A stretch of 64,000 nt of DNA from Protopterus annectens (GCF_019279795.1 NC_056732.1:1077619083-1077683082), one strand, 5' to 3'; shown: positions 10,083 through 21,366, counted from the stretch's first letter. The notes: generated by a model from the letters alone, not told the origin. Program-made: numbers and translations.

Positions 10083-12304
10083 TGACTAATGTGTCAGGGC
10101 CATCACAGTCAGCCATAGACATTTCAAATTGTGACATACTTGTTGCACCCCACTCCCCCATGTAGTGACTGTGGATGTGTCTAAGCAAGGCAAGGAGCAG
10201 TTATGCAGTGTAAATATGCAGAGTATCCCTCCATCCAAGGTAGACATAAGTGCTACTTTTATTCTGGCCTTGATTTTGCAGAATGTTCTGGTTTCTGTCA
10301 TATTTTTATACTGTTGATTTATGCTTATTATTACTCAGAAAGTGCCTATTGCTCTGTGTTTAAGTAGCAATGCTTTAATGACCATCAGGTAAGCTTGTCT
10401 GAGATTGTAAGATGCAAGTAAGCTTTAATAAGCATACTGTTAAAGAACTGCCAACATTGAAAGCCTTTCTGTTGTTGCCATGCAGAGAATACTTACATAA
10501 CTAGATAATGTATAAACCTTGGGTATTGAAATGCATATGACAGTATTTGTAATAAAGGACAGGATTACATTATTTTAAGAAGTTCATTACATTTGTTGGA
10601 GACTTGCAGTAATCTTTGCAGGCTTTACCTGCAAACCAAACAGAATGCCAATATATCATGTGTAGTCCATTACCTGTACAGTAATCCTTTAAGCAATGTA
10701 TCTTGAGCTTGTTTCTTGTTTGCTTTTCATTTTTTACTTTGATTATGTTTTCCCCATGAAACAAGTAGATAGTTGTCAGGCAGCAGCTCTTTTTTGGATA
10801 AGAAACATTTTTGCAAGTGGGGGTATCACAGAGATTGCTACTTTCAGCATTTTACTTGGTACTTTAATAAAGCTGAATATAAATTATAGTTAGAACTGCA
10901 GTGCAAGGAGAAGTGGTTTGAGTTGAGTGCTGCTTCTTTTCTTATACTTGATTTTGACTGGCATTCCACTAATGTATTTAAAAAGTAATTTATTTTTTCA
11001 TGCCTCACAACCTTTTTGTTTCCATCTAGCTGTTAAGCAAGCTGTCATGCAGCCAATGCATTGAAGTATGTTTTTTCTTCTACACTTCATTTTGTCTTGA
11101 TTGGCCTCTCATAATGACGGTTTGGCACCCAGGGCAGCGTATTTAATTAAAGTTTCAGTTTTTGTGGTTTTGAGCATAGCTTCTCCCCTTTCTAGGTGGC
11201 CACACCCCTTCCCATTGACCCCACCAATTCACCTGTCTCCTGCAGCCCCCCCCCCCTTTGATTTGAAGTCACCAGCCACCACTGGTTATATGACAGCTGT
11301 TGTTTTAAGTAATCTAGATTATTATTGTTGTGTTATACAGTAATGGGACTTTACGTTGATTTCCTACTTTACAAATCTTGTAAAGTCCAAGTACTGTTTG
11401 AGTTTTACTTTTGTTTAAGTGCTAATCTTTTCATTTCCAATTTACCTTGTCTTATCTGTTATATTTAGTGCCCAACTTTATTTTTGTTGTTATGAAGCAT
11501 TTTATTTTTGATGTTTTTATTTTGTTTCACTGACCTTATTTAATGCTTGGTCACATTACTAATTATTGCATTTCATATGGGTCTCACTCCTGTGACAAGG
11601 GTGAATTGCAGACAGTTTGTCTTTTTTTCTTGCCTGCTCTTTCAGTGCCATTTTTTTTAATTTATGCAGGCATTTTCACATCCTGTGATGCATCAGGGTG
11701 GGTGCCACAAGTGGGCCATTGTGGTCACTCTTGGGAATTGTGTGTGGAGAAGATTAGGATGACTGATCATCTCCCTAGGGTTAAATGACATGTTGAATCC
11801 TATCTATCTGTTCTTCCTGATTTACCCAGGGCTCTTGCTGGGTGTCACATACAAGTTCAGGTGACCTGTTTTCCTTGGGTTCCATTTGAGCCATGATACG
11901 TAAATGTGAGACTCATCTACAGAGAGCCTGGCATTATGCCCAGTTTACTGCATGGTATCAGCTTTGCATTCGTAAAAGAAAATTTATCAATTGCGAGTCA
12001 CCCGCAGTATCTCTATTATGCAGTACCCTACACAGAACAGGACTGGGGGTTGCTGTTTCTTTTAGAACAGAACATTGTGTGGTCCACATTGCCAGCAAGT
12101 TACCAGCTCCTTTGAGTAGGTAAGTAAGCATGGAAAAGGAATCAGTCATCAAACACCTGACTGAAATGGAGTAAAATAAAGTTTCCAGAAATGTGGATAA
12201 ATATTAAAGATATAACATTAATTTGAACTGACAAGTTCTATATTCAGTATCAAGTAATGATGCAAACTACATTATTCTCTGTAGACATACTCCATATAAG
12301 CTAG
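10083..12304. other. Unannotated spacer with one GC-rich repeat patch
   Basis: Mostly AT-rich sequence without signatures. About 11120-11295 stands out: CACCCAGGGCAGCG, then a long C-run near 11250 and GTCACCAGCCACCACTGG, resembling the terminus of a hAT-like repeat in minus orientation (compare 6818). The rest holds nothing I can support. Confidence 0.4.
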
Positions 12305-12490
12305 ATGTTCTTCGTGTTTCACTGTTGCAGTCATCACACTAGGGTTATCTGCCTGCAGGTAGCCCTCAGTCGGCCCGAATACCAGAGACTTAGTATTATT
12401 GTGTCAGATGCTGTCACTTCAGGACTGACGTTAGGTCTTCAGGGGTATAAAAACAGGCAGCCGACACCATTACACCTGTCTTTCTTGCCG
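12305..12490 (+). repeat. DIRS left inverted terminal repeat
   Basis: Starts ATGTTCTTCGTGTTTCACTG. From about 12323 it is the reverse complement of the right end, with shared blocks such as CTAGGGTTATCTGCCTGCAG, CCGAATACCAGAGACTTAGT and GGGGTATAAAAACA. The GGTATAAAAAC block also looks TATA-like and could serve as promoter for the element transcript; that is inference. Confidence 0.93.
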
Positions 12491-12622
12491 AGTAGCCCCA
12501 AGCAGAAGCTGTTCGAAAGTGCCGGTCGGCCACTACCTGAATTTTCGTTTACGAATTTAATAATCCTGAAGTCTTCTAAAGCTAAGTACCCCATTGGGGA
12601 TACTTTTTTCATGCTCTAACCG

Positions 12623-14432
12623 ATGTCAGAAAAAGTTAACAATTGTCTTGCCTGTGGAAAGCAAATACCTTACAGAGATATTCATTCTTACTGTGTCACC
12701 TGTTTAGGCCCTGACCACGACGTCCCTCGCTGTCGGTTTTGTGCCTTGTTTAATGCCCGAACCATTTGTTGTCGGGCTCTCTTTGCCGCTAAATTCTTTT
12801 GCTCTCGATCTCCATATTCTGAAATGGCTTCGGTAAGCAATCCGACTACCGATATTCTGAAAAAACGTAAGGATAAAGACAGAGACAGACCGTGTAGGTC
12901 CAAAGCTGCCGGTGACGCTTTGTTTAAGCTAGTCGCCAGTCCGCCGGTACTCAGTGAGGTGCTTTTGCAGCCCTTGATACCCACTTCACGGGATTTGCAG
13001 GCCTCTACCTAGACCCATTCGGAGTCCGGTATGCCGCAAGACTCTTCTTCAACTATGGAACCTGCGGATGTCTCTATCTTGGATGCAGGCACTGGCTTCT
13101 GAGGCAGTTCTTCGCTCAACCGATGTTCGACTCAATCCGACAACTTCTTTTTTAACCAAAACTACCGTGTTTCTTAGGCCCAGAGTATGCACTATGCCTA
13201 GAAAACCGACAACCAAAGCGCATGCACCTGCTCCCATGTCACAAAAAAAATACTTAGAATGGCAGAAAACCTTATTACGCTGATTAGGGGAAGTCAGCCT
13301 TCCCCTGCTAAGAGAAAAAGAGACCAGTCCCCTACAGCTTCTACAGACCAGGAGTCTGATGACTCTGAGATTTCTAATTATGAAGACATGCCCTTATCTG
13401 CATATGAGTTTTCAGATGCAGAGGATCCATTCCCTCTGCCTCCACTCCAGAAGATTTTTCATTTGGTGAAACCTTCCATACCTTAAGTGAGTATTTCCAC
13501 TGGGAATGCCAAGACTATCCTCAGTCCAAAAAGAGACTCAGAGAATTCCTAGAGTTGCCTCAGCACAGGCCTTTAGCAATACCCCCTGTCCTGGATGTTG
13601 TTGATGATGTTTTTTTATGGAATCCAGTCTTACTCCTGACACTTTACTTCCTGCCCCTAGGAAACCAGACAGGTACTACAGAGTACCTGACACTCACAAA
13701 TTTCTTTTCAAGAATCCTACTGCTGACCCAGAGATCATTTTCCAGGGGCCTAAATGTATCAAGACTACTACAGCCAAGAATCCCACCGCTTTGGACAGGG
13801 ATTCCAGAGCTTTGGACAGATGGGGTCAGAAGGTATATACCTCTGCAACTCTTGCTATTAGGGCATTGAATTTTCAGTTTCACATGCAGCATATTATGGA
13901 ACTTATTAAACAAAAAGTGGCAACCTTTACAGACTGTGCAGAAAATAAAGAATTTCAGGAACTTATGCACTCTGCAAGCCAAGTCAGTAAGCATATTTTG
14001 CAGTGTGGCTTTGATGCCCTAGAAGCATCTTGCCGGGCAGCAGTCACTGGATCTGTACTGAGAAGACATGCTTGGCTCAAGGAGCAGACCTTGCCAGACC
14101 ATGTCAAATCAAAGTTACTAGATGCTCCTTTGAACAAGGACAGTTTGTTTGGCACCAATGCAGAAAAGGTTCTTAAAAAGATGAAAGAAAAAGCTAAGTC
14201 TATGAAGACTGTTAAAGAATTCTTGCAAGTGCAACCCCCTAGATTCAGTAGGCATTGCCCTTCCAAACACTGGTCCTTTCCAGCCCCCTCCAGGCCTTCT
14301 CAAACCAGACCCAAGGGAAACAGACCACCCAGACTACAGTCTCAGGATATGCAGAGATCTAAGCAGTGGAGTGCCCCCACCCCTAAAGCAGGGAGTGGTA
14401 AGCCACCTCCTTATGCAAAAAACTCACAATAA
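12623..14432 (+). pseudogene. DIRS gag-like ORF1 (frameshifted)
   Basis: Starts MSEKVNNCLACGK with a Cys-rich N-terminus (CLACGK ... YCVTC ... CRFC) typical of DIRS ORF1 products, which are thought to be nucleic-acid-binding structural proteins. The first frame stops at 13010-13012. The sequence carries on in the same frame after that stop, with an acidic Ser/Asp-rich stretch at about 13259-13486 ending in a second stop. It resumes in another frame at 13617-14432 with a helical segment and a basic Pro/Ser-rich tail. At least two stops and one frameshift, so it is inactive as read. Confidence 0.8.
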
Positions 14433-14439
14433 CGTCTTT

Positions 14440-15800
14440 ACTCTACTCCCCAGTCCTGCCCAATTGCTTGTGCCCCTAGGAGGAAAACTTGCCCTTCATG
14501 CAAAAAATTGGATGTCCATCACACAGGATCGGTGGGTCCTCAACATTGTATCCCAGGGGTACAAATTTTATTTCCATTCACTGCTAACCCCAAGCGGGTT
14601 TCCAGACCTTCCTCAAAACCAGTGGCAGAGGCTCAAAGCCAAGTAGCTTCCCTGCTCAATATCAGAGCTATTCAGCCAGTTCCAGTAGAACAGAGGGGGT
14701 CAAGGATTCTACTCCAGACTCTTCCTGGTCCCCAGGAAAGAGGGTTCTTGGTGCCCAGTCCCGGATCTTTCAATTCTCAACACCTTCCTGGTGGTACCAA
14801 AATTCAAAATGCTTACCCTGCAGCAGCTTCTTCCTATGCTAGCCAAGGATGCCTGGTTAGTCACCCTAGACTTAAAAGAAGCCTATCTGCACATCCCCAT
14901 AAGGGAGTCATGTAGGAAGTATCTACGTTTCAGGGCAGAATGTATGCATTATCAGTTCTCTGCACTTCCCTTTGGCTTATCTACTGCGCCCAGAGTTTTC
15001 ACAAAATGCCTGGCTCCAGCCATTGCATACTGCAGCCAGAGAAATATCCAAATTCTCCCGTACTTGGACAACTGCCTGATTCAGGCGGACAGTCAGGAAT
15101 TGCTGTTGCAACACCTGACATTTGTGAAACACCTTCTCACTTCCTTGGGGTACACCATCAACGAAAAGAAATCAAAATTGGTACCCAGTCAAAAGATTGT
15201 ATTCCTGGGTGCAAGCTTGGATACAACATCCCAGATGGCATTACTCACTTCAGAAAAACAAGTCTATCTGACAGCCTACTTCAAGCAAATGCCCACCAGA
15301 ACCCAGCTATCCGCAAGAAAAATACTGCAGGCCCTAGGGTTCATGGCCTCATGTATACTGCTAATTCCATATGCAAGACTGCATATGAGGAAACTTCAGT
15401 GGTACTTAAAAAGTCTTTGGTGCCAACATTCTCAGGACCTGGAAACAGTCATTCCTATCATACCCTGTCTAAGGACAGAGTTCCTTCGGTGGGCAGAAGC
15501 ATGCTACCACAACAAGGGACTGCCCTTTTCCCATCCCCATGCCGCCCAGACCCTAACCACGGATGCATCAGACTATGCCTGGGGAGCACACATGGATGGC
15601 AAATGCGTTCAGGGCTACTGGGGCCCAAGTCAAATTCGTCTGCACATCAACCAAAAAGAGATGCTAGCTGTGCAGAATGCCCTGACAGCTTTCAGATCCC
15701 TACTCTTTCCAGGACAACTGCTAATAAAAACAGGCAACACCACAATTATGTGGTACATCAACAAGCGGGGGAACCCACTCCTACTCACTCTGCAGGTTAG
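14440..15800 (+). pseudogene. DIRS reverse transcriptase and RNase H
   Basis: The best open frame is 14791-15951. RT motifs: LVTLDLKEAYLHIPI (first catalytic Asp, residue 27 counted from 14791), LPFGLSTAPRVF, and YLDNC at 15061-15075, where the second Asp of the usual YxDD box is Asn (codon AAC). RNase H follows: TTDASDYAWGAH (Asp at 15562), NQKEML (Glu at 15658), and KTGNTTIMWYIN, where the usual Asp of TDNT is Gly (15733). The N-terminal RT part, before 14791, lies in the same frame upstream and in a neighbouring frame, with a stop at 14644-14646. So the enzyme has both frame damage and substituted catalytic residues. Confidence 0.92.
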
Positions 15801-16333
15801 CCATGGCCCTGTGGCACATGGCCTTGGACGTGCAAGTCCATCTGCAAGCTCAATTCCTACCAGGCAAACAAAACTCACTCGCAGACAACTTAAGCAAAAA
15901 TCTCCTAGACCCACGAGTGGCAATTGGAGCCCTGCACTTTCAACCTTCTGATTCAGAAATGGGGGACCCCAGAGGTGGATCTCTTTGCCTCCCCTACAAC
16001 CACCAGCTCAGCAAATTCTGCACCAGGAATCCTCACAGCAGGGCCTGGAAAGTGGATGCCCTATCTTTTCAGTGGGTAAATCTCTCAATCTATGCCTTTC
16101 CCCCTCTGCCTCTTCTCTCAAGAGTATTACTCAAGATAAGACAGGACAGACCAAGGACAATTCTGATTGCCCCAGACTGGACACGCCAGCGCTGGTACCC
16201 ACTCCTGCGCAGCCTGTCACCGGTGCCACCCTGGCACCTACACCAGACCCCAACCCTGCTCTCTCAGCAGGAGAGACAGATTTTGCATCTACAACTGCAA
16301 ACCCTAAATCTTGCAGCCTGGCTTATTCCTTGA
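15801..16333 (+). pseudogene. DIRS RNase H end and methyltransferase-like region
   Basis: Reads in a different frame from the RT/RNase H stretch before it. It starts with the last RNase H block (GKQNSLADNLSK) and continues with KVDALSFQW, YAFPPLPLLSRVLLKI and RTILIAPDWTRQRWYPLL, the segment that follows RNase H in DIRS polyproteins and has been related to Dam-like DNA methyltransferases. A one-base indel near 15800 separates it from the upstream domain. Its last 349 bases overlap the recombinase ORF in another frame, an arrangement that DIRS elements commonly show. Confidence 0.82.
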
Positions 16334-17373
16334 ATTCTCCCTCAGCAACCCTAAGCAAGCAGGTGCTGGACGTCATTCTTGAAGCCAGAAAACCCAGTAC
16401 AAGAAAATCCTATGCGGATAAGTGGAAAAGGTTCTGCTCCTGGATTATATCCAAAGGAGAGGACATAACTCTGCCCTCCCTGCCTCTAATCCTGGATTAC
16501 TTAGCAGATCTACTCCACAAAGGCCTGTCCTTCTCCTCCATTAAGATACATGCCTCAGCCATTTCGGCTCATTACAGCACTGAGCCACCTCTCTTCTTGC
16601 ACCCTCTTATCAAACAGTTCCTGAGAGGGGCAAACAACTTAAGGCCACCAAGGAGAGCACCCACCCCTGCTTGGGACCTTAACTTTCTACTGGAAAAGCT
16701 CATGCTTCCCCTGCTTGAACCTGCTGCATCAGCAAACTTAAAATTCCTCTCTTGGAAAACAGCCTTCCTTCTGGCCATCACTGCAGCTAGAAGAGTGTCT
16801 GAGCTACAAGCACTTATGGCTGTTGAACCCTTCATTATTTTCCATGCTGACAGGGTTTCCCTCAGGACAAACCCTTCCTTCATGCCTAAAGTGGTGTCCA
16901 GTGTGGCTCTCAACCAATCCATCCATTTGCCAACTTTCTTCCCTAATCCTCAAAATAAAGGGGAAGGGATCCTGCACTCCTTGGACGTGCACAGACAGCT
17001 CAGATTCTACCTTGGTAGGACTAAGCCCTTCAGAAAATCTGACCAGTTACTAGTCAGCTTTGCAACAGGGGCAGAGGGCAAGGCCATTTCAAAACAAACA
17101 ATTTCCAAATGGATAGCACACTGCATCCATTTCTGCTACAAGCACCATGGGAAACCAACCCCTCAGGGGGTCAGAACACATTCCACTAGGGCAACATCTA
17201 CCTCTACAGCATTTCTCAGGGGAGTCCCTACCAGGGACATCCTGGAAGCTGCTACCTGGAGTTCAGTACACACCTTCACCAAGCATTACCACCTGCCTAT
17301 CTTTTGCAAATCCAGGGCAAGTTTTGCAACAGCAGTCCTGCAAGGCATACTAGCCAGCCCTAACTCTTCATGA
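15985..17373 (+). CDS. DIRS tyrosine recombinase
   Basis: Open frame of 462 codons. The recombinase proper starts at about residue 110 (LSKQVLDVILEARKPSTRKSY), with an N-terminal SAM-like DNA-binding part (TRKSYADKWKRFCSW) and a catalytic part. Catalytic residues are all present: Arg in AARRVSEL (269/270), His and Arg in GVRTHSTRATS (His399, Arg402), Trp425, and the nucleophile Tyr435 in FTKHYHL. The enzyme should integrate the circular DNA intermediate of the element. The first ~110 codons overlap the methyltransferase-like frame and may not be translated from this ATG; the true start is unknown. It is the only element ORF in the window without a visible lesion in its domain. Confidence 0.93.
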   Translation: MPPLQPPAQQILHQESSQQGLESGCPIFSVGKSLNLCLSPSASSLKSITQDKTGQTKDNSDCPRLDTPALVPTPAQPVTGATLAPTPDPNPALSAGETDFASTTANPKSCSLAYSLNSPSATLSKQVLDVILEARKPSTRKSYADKWKRFCSWIISKGEDITLPSLPLILDYLADLLHKGLSFSSIKIHASAISAHYSTEPPLFLHPLIKQFLRGANNLRPPRRAPTPAWDLNFLLEKLMLPLLEPAASANLKFLSWKTAFLLAITAARRVSELQALMAVEPFIIFHADRVSLRTNPSFMPKVVSSVALNQSIHLPTFFPNPQNKGEGILHSLDVHRQLRFYLGRTKPFRKSDQLLVSFATGAEGKAISKQTISKWIAHCIHFCYKHHGKPTPQGVRTHSTRATSTSTAFLRGVPTRDILEAATWSSVHTFTKHYHLPIFCKSRASFATAVLQGILASPNSS

Positions 17374-17410
17374 CTGCCTCCACCCTTCTACAGCTTTGGA
17401 AATCCACCCA

Positions 17411-17506
17411 AGTCTGATGACTGCAACAGTGAAACACGAAGAACATAGTACAGTTTTGTACACTTACCATAAATGTAGATGCTCTATTGTATTCACTGTT
17501 GCAGTC
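17411..17506 (+). repeat. DIRS internal complementary region
   Basis: The first half (17411-17446, containing GACTGCAACAGTGAAACACG) is the reverse complement of the left element end at 12305-12340, with about one mismatch. The second half (about 17449-17506, containing GTACACTTACCATAAATGTA) is the reverse complement of the right end at about 17832-17888. In DIRS elements this region templates joining of the two termini during circle formation, so the match also fixes the element ends. Confidence 0.95.
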
Positions 17507-17671
17507 CTGGTTTCCGTCCCTCCAGCCCCCTGGTTTTTCTCTTTCTCTCTCTCTCTCCTCTCTATGGCTATTACTCATCCCTTTCAGGGGTATTGGTATT
17601 GGTATTTACTTTTTACTGGTGGTGTTTTCCCCACCATAACTTAGCTCCCTATTTGGGGGCTCCTGACATTT

Positions 17672-17889
17672 GAGGCAAGAAAAACTGATGTAATGGCGTC
17701 AGCTGCTTGTTTTTATACCCCTGACGACCTGACGTCAGTCCTGGAGCGACAGCATCCGACGCAGAAATACTAAGTCTCTGGTATTCGGGCCGACTAAGGG
17801 CTACCTGCAGGCAGATAACCCTAGTGTGATGACTAAAACAGTGAATACACTCGAACATCAACATTTATGGTAAGTGTACACAACTGTAC
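17672..17889 (+). repeat. DIRS right inverted terminal repeat
   Basis: Reverse complement of the left terminal repeat across TGTTTTTATACCCC, ACTAAGTCTCTGGTATTCGG and CTGCAGGCAGATAACCCTAG. It extends beyond the left copy with ACATTTATGGTAAGTGTACA, which is matched only by the internal complementary region. Ends CTGTAC at 17889. Confidence 0.93.
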
Positions 17890-18703
17890 GTTCATCAGGT
17901 GCATACCAAAAAGGAGTCCAGACTGGAAACAGCAAACTTTGCAGTTTACACAATAGCCCTTCTTCAAGCTGCATCCCTTGGGCTTAACTGCTTGCAAAGT
18001 ATGATTTACAGTTTCCAAAGCTATCTTACAGTCATTACAATGACTATGGTAAGCATTTCTCTCCTTATTTGCATAGCTCTGATTATGCACTATATGGCCA
18101 TAAGAATGCTGAACCCTTTTCTGACTTTCTGCTGTTATCCTGATAAGAAGCTTTATTTTAATACACAGTTGAGGAACTGCTCACGAGTGATGCTTTCTGG
18201 ATTCTGGGCCAAGATACTACTTTCTGAAACTAAAGTTCCCAGTAGCAACATGTGAAGGTACCTTACATAAGTTAGTCATGCTAGTGTGCTTCAGACAGAG
18301 AGTAGTAATACCTGATGACTATTGTAGATTTAATTTATGGGTCAGGGATTAAATAAACCATTTGGCTAGCATTTTAAGGAATTTAAGATGCAAATTGCTA
18401 ATAGGGCTTCCATTTTTATCCTATATTCATTATAGGAATTTAGCTTCATAGCAGTACCAGACTTAGAATGCTTGCAGCCCCCACAGGAGAGGGTCACATC
18501 AGCTCCATATTGACATGTCAGTACTTGGAGTGTCAAGGCCTGAAACATTGGGAAAAGACTGAAGATACAAGAGTGGAGCAAGCTGTTCTCCTTTAAACCT
18601 GCCATTTTGCATGAAGGCCCAAAACTTATATATAACAAACTATGAGATTGCCATACCTCAGAAAAAAGGGAATATTCCAACAGATGGCAGTCTCAGGCTT
18701 AGT
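17890..18703. other. Unannotated spacer after the DIRS element
   Basis: No recognised gene or repeat. An ORF at 17899-18255 has Cys-, Ile- and Leu-rich stretches but no domain I know, and runs through flanking DNA directly after the element. Confidence 0.45.
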
Positions 18704-18836
18704 ATTGTTGTTTGTCTTTCGGCTTTTCCCCGGTAAGGGGTCGTCACAGCGGAACTCCGGTCCGCTAATGATTGGCAGTAGATTTTTACAAAACGCCGAG
18801 GTGCCAGCTCGACGCCCAACCTTCAATGAAGGCACG
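18704..18836 (+). mobile_element. Short retroposon (GGGGTCGCCACAG type), 3' truncated
   Basis: Matches the copy at 30681-30843 across GTCTTTCGGCTTTTCCC, GTCCGCTAATGATTGGCAGT and CCTTCAATGAAGGCACGC, then stops matching at about 18836. The sequence type (GGCTTTTCCC-GGGGTCGCCACAG) is one I recognise as recurring in animal genomes; its formal family name I cannot state. Confidence 0.75.
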
Positions 18837-18959
18837 CTGTGGCTCACATAACTAGCCAGACTCTGCTTTGCAACTGGTCAGTCAAAGAGCCATTAACTGT
18901 GATGTATGGGTTGGTAGCATCTCCAAGTTGTGAGTGCAGTCACTCAGTGAGTGCTTCTT

Positions 18960-20172
18960 CATAGGTTCATAGATTCATATGAGATTAGTAGGGTAACGGC
19001 TAAAGAACCTTTACAAGCCTAGCTAATATAACTCAAGTTTGCCCAATATATATGGCCTGTAGGGGCAAGAGGATAACATGGGTTTGTGGCTATGCCTTGA
19101 GTATCTTACAGATTGCCCCTATCCATAAGACACATAGGCACTACCACAGGTGTGAATTTGCGGTTCCCTTCCATTGATCCAAACTGCATTTGAAGAGGAC
19201 CAGGGAAGGGCTACGCTTAACATGAATAGGAAGCCTGTCCCAAAGAAGGGGCAATCTCTGAGATACATATCTATCTCTCCAGAATATTTTGTTTGAATCA
19301 CTGACTAAATTTAGATCCCTAGATCAGGTAACCATTGAGCTGTTTGACTTGGGGATGTGTAGCACCTCCATCATAGCTGGGTTTGCATGTGCCTTGCAGG
19401 TCTGGCATAAGTCACCCCTTAATAGTTGGTAGGAAACAGAGTAAAAGGATAGGGCTTTTAGTCTGTCTGCATAGGACATTTTTACATATTGTATTTTCTT
19501 TGTGAGGAACCTCTGAGGTCTCTCCAGATGCAGTAAGTGCCTAGTCAAGTACATGTGAAATGGTGCAATGTACTCTATTATTCAGTTAATGAGGGCCAAG
19601 TACAGCGCATCTATAACTTCATTGGCTCTGGATGCCATACCTTTACTTATAAGTTGTCCAAAATAGAAGGACTTCCTCACCACTGTGGACACATGGTGGT
19701 CAAAGTTCAGGCTACTATGTATCTGTGTACCTAGATCTCTCACCTCTGAATCTACTCTTAGGGGTGTGCTAGTGATGTTGTAATTTTTAGGGGTATTTGA
19801 CTTCCCCAAGGGTATGATAATGCAATTTTTCATATTTAGTTTTAGCCCATGGTTCTGGCACCAATCATTTGTCTGATTTAGACCCTAGTGAAGGATAGCT
19901 ACATCACTGGCAGGGATTCAGTGATTGACATCAGCTTGCAGTTGTCAGCAACCTTTGTCATCCAGAGACTTTCCACATTAACTTTGAATTCAGAAAAGTA
20001 TATTGCAAACAAGAGTGGTCCCAGCACTGAGCCCTATGGAACACCACTAGTAACTGGACTCCTGCTGGATCTTTCAGCTTCCAGCACTGTGGTGAAAGTT
20101 GCTTCACCAGAAAGACTTGTATCAGCTGTTCCAGACCATTCTGTGATGAAATTCCAAAACGGGTAGGTTCCA
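18960..20172 (-). mobile_element. CR1-like LINE 3' fragment (copy B)
   Basis: The minus strand carries the RT C-terminal part and 3' UTR of the same family as 47030-48625 and 33955-37835. The 3' end, at the low coordinate, is ATAGGTTCATAGATTCATAT, an 8-bp-periodic TATGAAYC-like tail typical of CR1 elements. The 5' break is near 20172. About 1.2 kb remains of a full length that would be several kb, as expected from 5' truncation during target-primed reverse transcription. Confidence 0.85.
19582..19833 (-). pseudogene. CR1-like RT, C-terminal fragment
   Basis: Encodes VDSEVRDLGTQIHSSLNFD, then VVRKSFYFGQLISKGM and EVIDALYLALI. Copy C has the parallel VIRDLGTQVDSNLSFHHH and VVRKSFYVAHLITKGF. 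This is the segment after the RT palm in CR1-type LINEs. Upstream coding sequence on the minus strand (about 19834-20170) continues in broken frames. Confidence 0.85.
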
Positions 20173-20961
20173 CAAATAAAGCTGCATGTTTCTAAGATAA
20201 GAACCCTGAGTGGCCTTTATGTGTAGCCTACACCTCCCCCCTGCTTCTTCTTAGGAATGGGAAAGGTTTTACGACTACTTCCACTTCATCCAAGAAATAT
20301 CAGTGTGCTAGATAGCAAGTGGCATTTATCTTCCTCTGTTTTTCTCATTCTGACAGGAAAAACACTCTTCCGTATACTCAAAAGCATGATAATAAATAGT
20401 TAATTCTGTTGAGCCACTAGTTTTCCCATTTAACTACTCTCAGTTATCATCATCATCCCCATTTTCCCACCTTCTACATGGGGTCGAGTTGCTGTGTTAA
20501 CTGTCACCATCTGTCTTGATTCAATATCACACTCTTGCCTTCTTTGACATTCATGCCTGACTATCACAGATGATCTCTCACACATTCTATCCACCTCATT
20601 GCTGGATGCCTTCATTTCCTCTTACCTTCTTCCTGTCTGTCCCAAATCTTCTTCACCAGATTGTCTTCTGCCTTTTTTGCACATGTGCCCAAATCATCAT
20701 AATCTGTTCTCTTTTATCTTTTCTGCAATTGAAGCTACGTTGGTTTCTGTTGTTATGTCCTCATTTCTTAATCTGTCCCACAGTGTGCATTCTACCATCC
20801 ATCTCAGGCACTTCATTTCCATTACGTCTAACTTCTTCACCTGCTCTGCCTTTACTGAGCAGGTTTCTATACCATACAGTAGTACTGGTCACACCACTGC
20901 TTTGTACACCTTACTTTTCACCTTCTTTGGCATTCTTCTGTCATACACTACATCTGACACT

Positions 20962-21366
20962 CTATGCTGGTTGGCTTGCAGCCCCTCTGATTCTAGGTTT
21001 GACGTCTTCATTCAGACTTCCCTTTTTCTCAACCATCCCTCCCAGATACTTGAACCTGTTAACCTGTTCCACTGTCTTCCTTTCCATCTCAGTTCTTATC
21101 TTCTTCTGATTTCCCCAATTTGCTACTATTACCACTGTTTTATTTGTACTTAGTTTCATCTCACGTGCCTTCAGGTTTGCATTCCATTCCCCTGACTTTT
21201 GCTGAAGTTCTTGCTCAGAGGCTGCCTTTAATACTACATAATCTGCACACAGCAATTTTGTTGGTCTGTCCCCTCCAACCTGTTTGCTAATGTAATCCAT
21301 CACCAGTATAAGCAGCTGTTGGCTCAGAGCTGAACCCTGATGCACACCCACTCTTGTTGGGAACAC
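20962..21366 (-). pseudogene. RTE-like reverse transcriptase fragment
   Basis: Contains VGVHQGSALSQQLLILVMDY (RT block with QGSALSP), LLCADYVVLKAASEQEL (the YADD box altered to CADY), EMKLSTNKTVVIV and FKYLGGMVEKKGSLNEDVK. These follow the order of RTE-type RTs. The altered catalytic box and adjacent stops show loss of function. The C-terminal continuation to about 20470 is frameshifted. Confidence 0.88.

Larger units (their letters stand above)
12305..17889 (+). mobile_element. DIRS-type tyrosine recombinase retrotransposon, near complete
   Basis: 5585 bp with the diagnostic DIRS structure: inverted terminal repeats (12305-~12490 and ~17672-17889), gag-like ORF, RT/RNase H, a methyltransferase-like region, a tyrosine recombinase, and an internal complementary region (17411-17506) whose two halves are complementary to the left and right element ends. 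DIRS elements replicate through a circular intermediate and integrate by recombination, so no target duplication is expected and none was seen. Gag and RT/RNase H contain frameshifts; the recombinase frame is open. Codon and base use is much more GC-rich than the L1-like copy at the window start. Confidence 0.96.

Noticed and set aside
14940..15800. 286-codon plus-strand ORF within the DIRS RT region
   Set aside because: It is an alternative frame of the RT/RNase H coding sequence and has no domain motifs of its own.
17899..18255. 118-codon ORF just after the DIRS element as a captured host exon
   Set aside because: It overlaps the other strand's open frames, has no recognisable domain, and has no convincing splice context.
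20570..21153. Plus-strand ORFs of about 180 codons, Phe/Leu/Ser-rich
   Set aside because: They are antisense shadows of the minus-strand RTE reverse transcriptase region.
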